Source: an uncultured Acidobacteriia bacterium (GTDB taxonomy: Bacteria > Acidobacteriota > Terriglobia > Bryobacterales > Bryobacteraceae). From it: a stretch of 64,000 nucleotides of DNA. The stretch covers positions 1 to 64,000 of the forward strand of contig CAIYDY010000373.1 of the NCBI GenBank assembly GCA_903925015.1, written 5' to 3'. A program made the position numbers and the translations under genes. Below, piece by piece: positions 1-8,394 of the stretch; within the stretch, counting starts at the first letter, position 1, and every line of letters begins with the position of its first letter. Under the pieces are notes generated by a model. That model was not told the origin of the DNA and did no database searches. It saw only the letters and a program-made list of their open reading frames with translations.

Positions 1-450
1 ATGCATTTGCAGGGATTGGGGGGGGGCGGGTGGTCACCGGCGGCGGCGTGACAGGTGCTTTGTTTACGTGGAGTATCTGGCGGTGTCGAGCGAGGGGACA
101 GTGCGGGTGTCCGGTAGCGTCGTGGGTTGCGGAGGTTGTCCGGCCCGATCCAAGCGATGCTGGCGGTTCGGCGCTGGGCTCGGGGGCGTCGGCACGGGGT
201 TGGGACGCGAGGGATTCTAGACGGATAACGGCTGGCGGGGCGCAGTTGCTGCGGGCAACCCATTTATCCGGCTTGGAGGCTCAGGTGCGTTGTGGGGGTC
301 TGGCGGCCTGGCTGGCGCGGAAAGCGATGGGCGGGTCGCATTTTTGAATGGTGGCCGTTTGTGTCTAGGTGTCTGATACTGGTTCGGACGTAAAAGCTGT
401 TAACAGTAGCGGAGACGATGACCAACGTCGCGACCCAGACTCTAAGGGGC
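1..450. other. Region without a convincing gene
   Basis: I see no reading frame here with a recognisable family, a plausible ribosome binding site or coding-like composition. The open frames on both strands are rich in Gly, Arg and Ser in the way typical of non-coding GC-rich DNA. No tRNA, tandem repeat or transposase remnant was identified. It lies downstream of the minus-strand gene pair that ends at 451. Confidence 0.5.
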
Positions 451-708
451 TCAGCCGCTCCGCTCGTCAGCGTTAATGGCGGCAATTACCGAAGCTATTC
501 CGGCACTGGAGATTCCAGTTGAAGCGTGCCGACGGCGATTTCTTTCTCGCCACGACAAAAAGACTGCTACGCAGAGCATGGCCAGTGGGCCCGCTGCGAC
601 CAGAAGGCCCCAACGCCAGCCAAACTTCATGCCAGCCCAACAAATACCGTACACCGTACTGGCAGCTCGGAGAAATCCACCGAAAGGGGTGTCTCTTCTA
701 TATGACAT
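451..708 (-). CDS. Small putative membrane protein coupled to the HEPN-like gene
   Basis: This encodes about 85 residues with no family I recognise. The middle (residues ~25-50) is hydrophobic, with a motif like 'GLLVAAGPLAMLCVAVFL' followed at once by a strongly basic stretch (WRERNRRRH), so one transmembrane helix with a cytoplasmic basic tail is likely. The chosen ATG lies inside the last codons of the upstream HEPN-like gene (11 bp overlap). An in-frame ATG farther upstream would overlap that gene by about 80 bp and is less likely. The overlap implies co-transcription and coupled translation, so the two products may work together. The function is unknown. Confidence 0.5.
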   Translation of the reverse strand: MSYRRDTPFGGFLRAASTVYGICWAGMKFGWRWGLLVAAGPLAMLCVAVFLSWRERNRRRHASTGISSAGIASVIAAINADERSG

Positions 709-1222
709 ATTGCTGCGCAAAGGTGAAGAATTGCCCGAAACGAGGCGCTGCGACCGCAAACTTTTCGGGGCAGGTTTCAAGCTCGGCCACGAAAGCCCAG
801 CTGCCTCTTCGAAATACTTCGATCAGCCCTGTGACGTCAAGCTTGAGGGCGGCCCTAGGCGTGTTCGCCCTCAGATTTATCATGCTAACTCCGTTAAAGC
901 TGTACCAGAGCTCGCAAGCAATGCCGTCGGCGCTTTTTTGGGACGCTGGGCTCGCGGTGTGGAGAATGCCACATCTTGCACCCCAGAGGTCCTGTTCACT
1001 CACACCGCTGATCTTCAAATACCGATTACACCAACGCCTGAACTCAATCCCGTCGGAATACCTCTTTTCGGTGGGAGCGTCTAAGAACGCTAGCGTGTCG
1101 ATTGCGGAGTACGCAAGTGCGAGCGCAGCTTCTGGAAGATCGGCGTCTAGACACAGGTCAATTGCTTTGAAGCGCCTATTTAACCATCCAGTCATGCTTG
1201 GAAAACCCGGTTGGCAGTGCAT
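698..1222 (-). CDS. HEPN-like protein (Rx4H motif)
   Basis: This encodes 174 residues, mostly alpha-helical. Residues 83-88 read R-C-G-I-L-H, an Rx4H motif of the kind that forms the catalytic centre of HEPN ribonucleases and related non-catalytic HEPN proteins. It follows a helix 'AALALAYSAIDTLAFLD' near residues 32-48, which resembles the first HEPN helix. The start at 1222 has an AGGA five bases upstream, better than the internal Met10. The next gene begins within its 3' end. HEPN proteins act as toxins, RNases in defence systems or nucleotide-binding scaffolds. Which applies here cannot be read from sequence. The HEPN assignment is a motif-level inference. Confidence 0.6.
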   Translation of the reverse strand: MHCQPGFPSMTGWLNRRFKAIDLCLDADLPEAALALAYSAIDTLAFLDAPTEKRYSDGIEFRRWCNRYLKISGVSEQDLWGARCGILHTASPASQKSADGIACELWYSFNGVSMINLRANTPRAALKLDVTGLIEVFRRGSWAFVAELETCPEKFAVAAPRFGQFFTFAQQYVI

Positions 1223-1404
1223 CTATTCCTGATTGAATCTTCCCATAACGACCGAGACCATACCATTTCGGGCATTGCCCGTTACCCCAAACGGCGCGCC
1301 CCGGAGCTACTCGGCCAGCTTCCGATATAGGGCGTTTACGTGAATTCTTCGGTAATCCCGCAGCCCTTGAGTGCCGAACGTCGGAGCCAGATTCCCTCGC
1401 GTGC

Positions 1405-1559
1405 TTAATCCCTGATCCCCATCCGGTCTTCAATCCGGATCAACCGGTTGTCGATCTCAATCACCTTGCTCATCAACATGTCGAAGCGCTCGTCGATGCG
1501 CTCGAACCGGGCCTCCACGCGCTCGACCGCGCTTCCATTCGTTCAAAACGTGCATTCAT
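1405..1559 (-). pseudogene. Frameshifted coiled-coil protein remnant
   Basis: In the minus direction an ATG at 1559 opens 'MNARFERMEAR'. After a one-base change of frame near 1527 the reading continues as heptad-like 'VERVEARFERIDERFD', then 'MLMSKVIEIDNRL', 'IRIEDRMGIRD' and a stop at 1405. The repeated [R/E]-x-x-[E]-R pattern is typical of short coiled-coil proteins often found next to toxin or membrane genes. Neither frame alone encodes the whole segment, so it is a broken gene or contains a sequence error. The remainder of 1223-1657 shows nothing I can identify. Confidence 0.45.
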
Positions 1560-1657
1560 CGTTGTGCTCAGATGAATGCACAAACCCGCATTGGCCAGAA
1601 TCCCACAAGTGGAATCCCGGCCAACACACAAAACCGCACGTCCGTCATTTCAGCCCC

Positions 1658-2623
1658 TTAATACCCAGCCCGCTTATCCACCACATTCTTCAACTCCTCG
1701 CCCCGCCGCCAGCGTCCCAGCTGCTCCTTGAAGAACACCACGGCATCGTTCAACCACGTAAAAGTATGGTCCGACGTATGGGCTGAGATAAACACGTTCT
1801 CCATCGCCCACAGCGGGCTCGATTCCGGCAGGGGCTCCACCTCGAACACGTCGAGCGCTGCGCCGCGCACAGTCCCGTCCGTCAGCGCGACCGCCAGTGC
1901 GGCTTCATCGACCACCGGTCCGCGGCCCACGTTGATCACCACGGCGGACCGCTTCATCTTCGCGAATTCCGGCGCGCCCAGCATGTGTTTCGTCTCCGGG
2001 GTCAGCGGGGCGGCGGCCACCACGTAATCGCATTCGGGCAGCATCTCGTGCAAATCGGCGGTGGCGTAGACCTTGTCCACATCCTCGTCGCCCGCGCGCC
2101 AAGCCGTGCTCCGGCGCAAGGCCAGCACGCGCATCCCGAACGCCTTCGCGCGCTTGGCCGCCGCACGTCCGATGTCGCCATGGCCCACGATTCCCATCGT
2201 CTGCGTGCTCAACTCCGCCAGTTCGAACACATCCCAGCGCCGCTCCGCCTTCGACTTCAACATCCGGGGCATATCCTTGGCGAAATACAGCGCACCGGCA
2301 ATCACGAATTCACCCAGCGACTGGCTGAACACACCGCTGCCATTGGTGAGCGGCAACGGGCTCTCCACCAATTCCGGGAACAGCATCGAATCGAGGCCGG
2401 CCGACCGCGAATGGATCCACTCCAGCTTCGGCGCACCCTCCAGAACCTTCTTCACTTCGGCCCTGCTGCCACCCCAACTGAACAGGACGCGGGCTCCCGC
2501 GAGGGCGTCGCCCAGGCCGTCCGCCGTCTTGGAAATCGCGATTGTCGCGCCTTCCAAATCATGCAATTGCGCCAGCACGAGTTCGGCCGGATCGCCCAGA
2601 ACAACGATGTTGATATTTTCCAT
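1658..2623 (-). CDS. D-isomer-specific 2-hydroxyacid dehydrogenase
   Basis: This 321-residue NAD(P)-dependent oxidoreductase of the D-2-hydroxyacid dehydrogenase family reduces 2-keto acids to D-2-hydroxy acids or the reverse. The nucleotide-binding motif GHGDIG is at residues 147-152. The family catalytic triad is visible as Arg234 (NVGRGP), Glu263 (in DVFEVEPLP) and His282 (SAHTS). Length is normal for the family. The N-terminal substrate-binding half is divergent, as in the glyoxylate/hydroxypyruvate reductase-like subgroup, so the exact substrate is not predictable. The ATG at 2623 is the natural start. The gene faces away from the adjacent plus-strand membrane gene and appears monocistronic. 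Confidence 0.85.
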   Translation of the reverse strand: MENINIVVLGDPAELVLAQLHDLEGATIAISKTADGLGDALAGARVLFSWGGSRAEVKKVLEGAPKLEWIHSRSAGLDSMLFPELVESPLPLTNGSGVFSQSLGEFVIAGALYFAKDMPRMLKSKAERRWDVFELAELSTQTMGIVGHGDIGRAAAKRAKAFGMRVLALRRSTAWRAGDEDVDKVYATADLHEMLPECDYVVAAAPLTPETKHMLGAPEFAKMKRSAVVINVGRGPVVDEAALAVALTDGTVRGAALDVFEVEPLPESSPLWAMENVFISAHTSDHTFTWLNDAVVFFKEQLGRWRRGEELKNVVDKRAGY

Positions 2624-2704
2624 CCTTTGAGCAAGCTACCATGTCAACATTGGGGCGAACAAGCAGGGCCCGCTATTCGTAGGGAAGGGAAGGAGAAAGT
2701 CATC

Positions 2705-3256
2705 ATGGAGTCATCCAATCAGCCACGTAACCCCCGTCGCGGGGGCATCCTCGGGACGCTGCTGGCGATTGTGGGGACCGTCGTAGTTCTCTGCGTCGTA
2801 GGTTCCGTCCTCACGGGCCTTTACATCGCACGGAACGTCCACGTATCCTCGACCGACCGGGAGAAGGGCGCGGACGTGAACATCCAGACGCCGGTGGGCT
2901 CGATGCATCTCCGCGCCCGCGAGGACGTGGATCCGGGCAAGCTGGGAGTGCCGGTGTACCCGGGCGCTCGCCGGGACAAGGATTCGGCCTCGGCTTCCTT
3001 TGAGTGGAATCCCAACGAGGGCGAGGGGAAGAATGTTTCAGTGGTCGGCGGGTCCTATTTCTCGGAAGACCGGCCTTCGAAAGTCCTCGAGTACTACAAG
3101 GGTCAGCTCCCCAGCTGGATTGTGGTGACGGAGAAACACGGCGAGACCCGTCTTGAACTCAAAGAAGGCGGCTACAAGCGAATCGTCGCCATTGCTGAAA
3201 AAGATGGAGGCTCCCGCATCGGGATTGCCGCCGTGGGCGAGCCTGGTTCAAACTAA
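2705..3256 (+). CDS. Single-pass membrane protein with periplasmic domain
   Basis: This 183-residue protein has a short basic cytoplasmic N-terminus, one transmembrane segment at residues ~14-40 (GTLLAIVGTVVVLCVVGSVL) and a soluble C-terminal domain. The domain contains a conserved-looking 'GVPVYPGA' motif and ends in a beta-rich segment, as in Acidobacteria proteins of unknown function that carry a YPGA segment. A strong GGGAAGGAGAAAG Shine-Dalgarno region precedes the ATG. The next gene starts five bases after the stop, so the two form an operon. No catalytic motif is visible and the function is unknown. Confidence 0.75.
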   Translation: MESSNQPRNPRRGGILGTLLAIVGTVVVLCVVGSVLTGLYIARNVHVSSTDREKGADVNIQTPVGSMHLRAREDVDPGKLGVPVYPGARRDKDSASASFEWNPNEGEGKNVSVVGGSYFSEDRPSKVLEYYKGQLPSWIVVTEKHGETRLELKEGGYKRIVAIAEKDGGSRIGIAAVGEPGSN

Positions 3257-3261
3257 GGATA

Positions 3262-3885
3262 GTGCCACAGGCTGAACTGAACGAACGTTGTACGTGCGGA
3301 ACCCTTCTGGTGGAGGGCGCGAGTTTCTGCCACCGGTGCGGGCGGCCCGTCGGGGGCGAGCCGGTATTCGACTTTACGGCCCCTGTGCCGCCGGTTGCTC
3401 CGCCTCAGCCCACGCTGCAGGAGGCGTTCGCCAAAATCCCGGTCGGGTTCTCGAATCCCATCGCGCTGCGGGTGGCGTTCCTGATGTCGCTGGGGATCAT
3501 GCTGATGCAGATGATCCCGGGCCTCAGTCTGCTGTTCGTGATCTGGTGGGTGGCGGCCGGCTGGGGCGGGGTATTGCTCTACCGGCGCATGACGGGGCTG
3601 ACGCTGAGTGTGTCCTCCGGCGCGAAGTTGGGATCGCTTACCGGCATCATCACCTTTGTGGGGATGGCAGTGGTTTTCTCCATGACGATGCTGTTTGCGG
3701 GTAAGCAGGTGCTGGAGGACATGGTCAAGCAGCAGCCCGAAATGTCACAGGTCGTGGGCGACCCGCCGATGCTGGCGGCCCTGTTCCTGATGGTGCTGGC
3801 GATTATCTTCCTACTGGTAGTGGGGCTCTGTGCCGCCGGTGGCGCGCTGGGGGCCCGGTTTACGACCCCGAAAGCCGGCGCCTGA
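3262..3885 (+). CDS. Zinc-ribbon integral membrane protein
   Basis: This encodes 207 residues. The N-terminus holds a zinc ribbon with Cys10, Cys12, Cys23 and Cys26 (CTCG...CHRCGRP), followed by a Pro-rich linker. Three hydrophobic blocks then span roughly residues 70-110, 128-150 and 170-197, giving three or four membrane passes. It starts with GTG, preceded by AAGGAT, five bases after the upstream membrane-protein gene. Its 3' end overlaps the convergent glycosyltransferase gene by 26 bp. The architecture (zinc ribbon plus membrane domain) is common for small uncharacterised envelope proteins. No specific function can be assigned. Confidence 0.75.
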   Translation: MPQAELNERCTCGTLLVEGASFCHRCGRPVGGEPVFDFTAPVPPVAPPQPTLQEAFAKIPVGFSNPIALRVAFLMSLGIMLMQMIPGLSLLFVIWWVAAGWGGVLLYRRMTGLTLSVSSGAKLGSLTGIITFVGMAVVFSMTMLFAGKQVLEDMVKQQPEMSQVVGDPPMLAALFLMVLAIIFLLVVGLCAAGGALGARFTTPKAGA

Positions 3886-6325
3886 TAGAGACCACCGCCG
3901 GGTTTGGTTCTTCGACCCTGCTGAAGTTCTTTCCGGTGAGTCGCGAATAGGCATCCAGTGCATCGTTCGCGATGGAATCCCAGCCGAGCCGCATTTCCGC
4001 AGTTACGCGGGCAGCGGCAGCGATCCGGGTGCGCAGCGCTTCATCCCCCAGAAGACTGGAGACGGCCTCGGCGAATCCCGGTCCGATTTCCCGGACGAGC
4101 AGATCCTCGCCGTCCCGCAATCCCAACCCTTGGCATCCGACGCCGGTGCTGACTACGGCGCGTCCGCAGGCCATCGCCTCCATCAATTTGATATTGGTGC
4201 CTGCCGAGACGGGCAGCGGGATGACGACGACGTCGCATTCACGGTATGCCGGGCGGACGTCCTCGACAAAGCCTTGGATGACGATTCGCGGGTCGGCGGC
4301 CAGGACCGCTTCCTTCTTCGCAGCCTTCACGGCCTTTTCGTGGTGGGGGCCGGCGATGACGTGCAGCTTGGTGTCCGGGAACTGCGCCCACACAGCAGGC
4401 ATGATTTCGTTGAGCAGGGATTCGAAGGCCAGCAGGTTGGGGAGGTGTCGGAAGGAGCCGACGAACAGGACGGCCTTCTCGCGGTACTGCCGACGAACCG
4501 GTTGGAACCGCGCAAGGTCAACGCCGTTGGGCACCACGGTGGTCTGCTTCCACGGGGAACCGCTGTCGAGTGCGAGGTCGCGGTCCTGGTCGGACATGGT
4601 CCAGACCGCGTCGACGGCACCCAGGGATTCGCGTTCGAAGCTGTCCCACAGCTTGAACTGGTAGGCGGCGCGAGGGTTGCCGGGAGTTTCCGAAAGCTGT
4701 TTGTAGAGCGTGAAGGTGATGTCGTGCTCCACCAGCAGAACCGGGACCGGACCCGCGTACTTGCGGTACTCGGCCATTTGCGTGTATTCGAGCTGCAGCA
4801 GGTCCACCTGCTGGTCCACGCAGAGGCGCTGCACGAGCTCGGCCATGGCGGAATTGCGGTACTCGGTTACTTGGTCGGGCAGGGTGGAGTAGGGATACTT
4901 TTCGTCGATATCGACTGTATAGACTTGCCGGAACACCTCGTGGAGTTCCTGGTAGCGCACGGTTTCATTGGCTTCGCGGAAGCAGGCGAGGATGAAATCG
5001 ACATCGCCGGACATCTCGCGGCAGAGGTTGTAGATCCGCACCGCACCGCCGTGCGAGAGCGGGAACGGCAGGTAGGGGGACACGACGAGCACACGGGGTT
5101 TGCCGTCGCGGAACGGTTTGGTGTTTGCAGGGGACCACGCGACGTTGCCGCGCTGGCGGTACGGGTGGGCGGGTGCCAGTTTTCGTAGGCTGGGGAAGAC
5201 GGCTAGGCGAGCGACGAACTCGGCGTCCTCCAGCTCCATGGCGGGCTCCTGGGTGATGGAATCGCCATGTCCCAGGATCAAGTTCTGCAGTCCGGCAGCT
5301 GCCGCCTTCCAGTAGAGAATGTTGAGGGCAGCGCCATACGTGACGGCATGAGGGACACCGAACTTCTGGAGGATGTCGCGGCGGATCACCAATACCGGCG
5401 ACCATGGTCCGAACACCTGTGCCACTTCGTTGGGTTGCAGCTGGCGGAACGGATGACGGTTGACGACCTGCTTGCGCCAGCCCGTATAGGCGGATTGCCA
5501 TGCCACCGTGAACGCGCCGGTTTCGCGGGCGAGGGCCAGCAGTGGCTCCAAGCGATGGACGGGATCGCGCCTGCGGAGCACGATGAATTCCGCCACGGAA
5601 TTCTGGGCCGCCTTGGCGATTTTCCTGCGAGGCCAGCCGCGGTTCGGGACCACGATCTCCAACACGCCGGAGCCATGTTCCAGTTGGTTCGCGAATGGCG
5701 ATGGGCGGCCTCCGGTGATTCCGCGCATGGCAGCGCGGGTGAGACCGGGCGTTGCGCGCGCCATCCAGCCCATAAGCGCGAGAAATAGGTTTCCAGCTAG
5801 GGCGAACACATCCCAGACCCGCCGCCCCGTATTGTAGGCGAATGAATAGAGGAGCGGTCCAACGGCCATCGCCCAGTCGCCAAGACGCCGCATGGCCGAT
5901 ACGAACGCGTTGCGGAAACGCCGGATTCCGTGGCTGGCGACCGACGCCGGTGTTGCCGCGAAATAGCCCGAGTCCTCATTGCAGACCACGACCCGGAATG
6001 GCAAGACCGTCAGCGGAACCAGTTTGAAGAGATTGGAGCCGTTGCCGTCGCCCGGCCAGTTGACCACCGTCAGTGCCGGCCAGACGGACGTCAAGCGCTT
6101 GCGCAGTTGCCAGGAGCCAACACCGCTTTCGAAATGGTCGCAGCCGGACCCGTCGCATCCAGAAAGGTGTTCGGAGGGCTCTTCGCAGAATCCCCAAATC
6201 GGGAGTCCGGTGCCGGAGGTGCGTGCGTGGGCCACACTGGCCTCCACCTGCTGGCGGGTGCGGCCGGTAACTGCGATAACTTTTGGCAAATCCGCGCCGA
6301 CGAGGCGCTTCAAGGTTGTCTTCAT
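3860..6325 (-). CDS. Multidomain glycosyltransferase (C-terminal GT4)
   Basis: This encodes 821 residues. The C-terminal ~400 residues form a GT-B, family 4-like glycosyltransferase: 'PRVLVVSPYLPFPLSHGGAV' opens the first Rossmann domain, 'VVPNGVDLARF' marks the inter-domain region, and a donor-binding motif 'SAGTNIKLMEAMACGRAVVS' sits near residues 707-726. The N-terminal half has a Rossmann-like start, one or two hydrophobic helices near residues 165-215, and a second module (about 235-400) that resembles part of a family-2 glycosyltransferase. The ATG overlaps the stop of the upstream TPR gene (ATGA). It probably builds a surface or exported glycan. Donor and acceptor are unknown. The fused N-terminus is unusual for GT4 enzymes, which are normally near 400 residues. 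Confidence 0.8.
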   Translation of the reverse strand: MKTTLKRLVGADLPKVIAVTGRTRQQVEASVAHARTSGTGLPIWGFCEEPSEHLSGCDGSGCDHFESGVGSWQLRKRLTSVWPALTVVNWPGDGNGSNLFKLVPLTVLPFRVVVCNEDSGYFAATPASVASHGIRRFRNAFVSAMRRLGDWAMAVGPLLYSFAYNTGRRVWDVFALAGNLFLALMGWMARATPGLTRAAMRGITGGRPSPFANQLEHGSGVLEIVVPNRGWPRRKIAKAAQNSVAEFIVLRRRDPVHRLEPLLALARETGAFTVAWQSAYTGWRKQVVNRHPFRQLQPNEVAQVFGPWSPVLVIRRDILQKFGVPHAVTYGAALNILYWKAAAAGLQNLILGHGDSITQEPAMELEDAEFVARLAVFPSLRKLAPAHPYRQRGNVAWSPANTKPFRDGKPRVLVVSPYLPFPLSHGGAVRIYNLCREMSGDVDFILACFREANETVRYQELHEVFRQVYTVDIDEKYPYSTLPDQVTEYRNSAMAELVQRLCVDQQVDLLQLEYTQMAEYRKYAGPVPVLLVEHDITFTLYKQLSETPGNPRAAYQFKLWDSFERESLGAVDAVWTMSDQDRDLALDSGSPWKQTTVVPNGVDLARFQPVRRQYREKAVLFVGSFRHLPNLLAFESLLNEIMPAVWAQFPDTKLHVIAGPHHEKAVKAAKKEAVLAADPRIVIQGFVEDVRPAYRECDVVVIPLPVSAGTNIKLMEAMACGRAVVSTGVGCQGLGLRDGEDLLVREIGPGFAEAVSSLLGDEALRTRIAAAARVTAEMRLGWDSIANDALDAYSRLTGKNFSRVEEPNPAVVSIRRRLSGS

Positions 6326-8052
6326 CTGAGAAGCTCGATTCCGGTCAATTCTTTGCCGTGCTGGAGGGTAATCCGCACAGGTCGTGGCTTTTGCGCGCCG
6401 CCACAGGGCAATGTGGCTTCGCCTTGGTACCCGGCTCCGGCCGTGATTGTGATCAGGGTCGGATTTGGAACAACATAGTTCTGAATTTTCCCAGCCGCAT
6501 CCTTCACCTGCAGCCGCAATTGCTTGCCTGTGCAATCCGAACGGATCAGCGTGGCGTCGGCGGTTACTTCCCCGCCATGGATTTCATCCCAATCGACGGC
6601 CTTGGCGATCTCTTCCTTGGACAGGGCCTTCCCGTTGGCACGGGCCTCGAGCTGTGCCAGTTCCAGCTTGGCCTGGGACTTCAGTCGGTCGATCTCGGCA
6701 GCCTTCATCAACGCCGCGCGGCGTCGGATTACATCCTCGTCCTCGACGCGGAGTTGGTCGATTTGTGCGCGTGCGGCGAGGTATTGGTCCCGCATGGCCG
6801 GGTTCGGCGCGGATTGGGCGGCGGCGAGCCAGGCGCGTCCGGCCTCGGCGTACTGCTTTTCGTCCTGGCAGAGCTTGGCGTACTGCGCCAGCCAGCCGAC
6901 GTTCCGGGGGGCCAGTTCGATGGCCTTTTTCCACTCGGCCAGGCGGCGCGGGACGTCGTCGATCCGTTCGCCCAGGGCCCAGTGGCCGGGGGCATATTTC
7001 TCGTCGATGCCGAGCGCGTATTTGAGGATTTCCTGCGCCTGTTCGGCGTTGCTCTCGATCCCGGCGTACATGGTCAGGGCGACCACGTTGCGTGTTCCGG
7101 CTTGGCGCGCCGATTCCATGTGGCTGCGGGCGGCATTGGCGTCCTTGGCGCGTATCGCCAGGATGCCGAGGCCCTCATGTGCCTCTGTCGAAAGTTTGGC
7201 CGATTGCAATAGACCCTGATATAACGCGGCCGAGTTTCGGTTCAGCAGATCGGCACGCGCGAGGCGGCCTTCGTCCGAAGTGAGGTTTGTTGTTGCAAAA
7301 TCGCGGTCGGGATTCAAGGGGCGGCTCGGACCGGGGCTACTTTCAAACTTTCCGGCGGCGAAATAGCGGTCGATCTCGGCATTGAATTTGGCGGGATCCT
7401 CGCTCAGGGAGCGGATTGCGCCGTTGGAATCCATGCCCTGGGCAAGGTTGTGGAGGTAGATGTGGGCTCGGCCGGAAAAATCCGGCTGGACGACCAACCG
7501 GTGTCGGAGCGCCCAGTCGCGGGGGCGCTCTGCGGGCGGGGGCGGGGGGCCCCACGTAACGTGGACTCCGGTGGATTGTACGGTTCCGAAGAAGTTTTCG
7601 AGGGCGGATTCAGTGGCGGGGGGCAGGCTGGCGAAGTTTTCCTCCAGCAGGCGGCGGGTGAGCTGGTGCACAAGCTCGGGTGCCAGTTGCCCTTCGGCGA
7701 CGGTACAAGCCATTTGGCGGTCGCGCCCGGGGCGGATGCCGGTGCATTCCTCCGCAGCCATTTCCTTGGCGTTTGCGAAGACGACAATTCGGAGTGGCGG
7801 GTCGAGCCGGAGGTCGGATTTCCCCATTGCCGTGCCCAATGCGAAGCGGAATTGTTCGAATTGCCCCAGCGCTTGGATGGCGGATTTCCTTCCGCCCGCC
7901 GAGACTGTTTCAAATGAGCCAAGGCGTGCGCGTACCCATTGCGTCTCGGCAATTGCCGAGACGGCGAATAAGAAAAGGATTGAAATTAGGGAGGACGCCC
8001 CTCTAAACCCCCTAGGCACGTTGTTTAGTATAGTCGGAACCGGGCACGACAA
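6322..8052 (-). CDS. Secreted TPR-repeat protein
   Basis: Up to 576 residues with a signal-peptide-like segment 'LISILFLFAVSAIAETQW' around residues 22-39. The first part contains a region reminiscent of inactive peptidase-like DUF1570 proteins ('PLRIVVFANAKEM', 'ELVHQLTRRLLEE'). The centre (about 265-420) has TPR-like helical repeats such as 'YAPGHWALGERIDDVPRRL' and 'AKLCQDEKQYAEAGRAWLAA'. The C-terminus is a small beta domain. The coordinates use a TTG start at 8052. A TATACT element at 8027-8032 suggests that transcription, and so translation, may start farther in. It is coupled by ATGA to the glycosyltransferase downstream, so it may scaffold or monitor the same envelope process. Confidence 0.7.
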   Translation of the reverse strand: MSCPVPTILNNVPRGFRGASSLISILFLFAVSAIAETQWVRARLGSFETVSAGGRKSAIQALGQFEQFRFALGTAMGKSDLRLDPPLRIVVFANAKEMAAEECTGIRPGRDRQMACTVAEGQLAPELVHQLTRRLLEENFASLPPATESALENFFGTVQSTGVHVTWGPPPPPAERPRDWALRHRLVVQPDFSGRAHIYLHNLAQGMDSNGAIRSLSEDPAKFNAEIDRYFAAGKFESSPGPSRPLNPDRDFATTNLTSDEGRLARADLLNRNSAALYQGLLQSAKLSTEAHEGLGILAIRAKDANAARSHMESARQAGTRNVVALTMYAGIESNAEQAQEILKYALGIDEKYAPGHWALGERIDDVPRRLAEWKKAIELAPRNVGWLAQYAKLCQDEKQYAEAGRAWLAAAQSAPNPAMRDQYLAARAQIDQLRVEDEDVIRRRAALMKAAEIDRLKSQAKLELAQLEARANGKALSKEEIAKAVDWDEIHGGEVTADATLIRSDCTGKQLRLQVKDAAGKIQNYVVPNPTLITITAGAGYQGEATLPCGGAQKPRPVRITLQHGKELTGIELLR

Positions 8053-8165
8053 TTCATATTCGCAATCGTTGCCGTTCCGAATTTACACAAGCTTTACAAA
8101 ATAGCCGAGTCGAGCTAGCCGAATCCGGGTTTCAGCTTGGTTGGAACCGTTACGAAGGGCGGGGC

Positions 8166-8378
8166 CTACGAAACGCGGGGCGGCAAATCGATTTGGACCA
8201 AGCGAGGACCCGGAGCTTCGCCATCCTCGTCGTCGTCCTCGTCGATTCCCTCCTGCTCCTCATAATCCGGGGCCAGGATCGAGTAGATCATGTCGAGTTT
8301 GTCCTGGAGGGCGCTGTTCATCGCCTCCAGTTCCCTGATTCGTTCGAGCAGTTGCTTTTCGCGGGACATCGCTACCAT
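8166..8378 (-). CDS. Small acidic coiled-coil protein
   Basis: This 70-residue hypothetical protein has a heptad-rich N-terminal helix ('QLLERIRELEAMNSALQDKL') and a highly acidic middle (EGIDEDDDEDGE), ending in a short hydrophobic tail. Two in-frame ATGs nine bases apart are possible. It sits 16 bases downstream of the sirtuin gene, on the same strand, so it is probably co-transcribed. No family is recognised. Coding status is supported by the sensible amphipathic composition and the operon position rather than by homology. Confidence 0.6.
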   Translation of the reverse strand: MVAMSREKQLLERIRELEAMNSALQDKLDMIYSILAPDYEEQEGIDEDDDEDGEAPGPRLVQIDLPPRVS

Positions 8379-8394
8379 TATCCCGCAAGACCGG

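Noticed and set aside
1176-1433. Minus-strand 85-codon frame upstream of the HEPN-like gene
   Set aside because: Low-complexity composition, no ribosome site, overlaps the real HEPN start.
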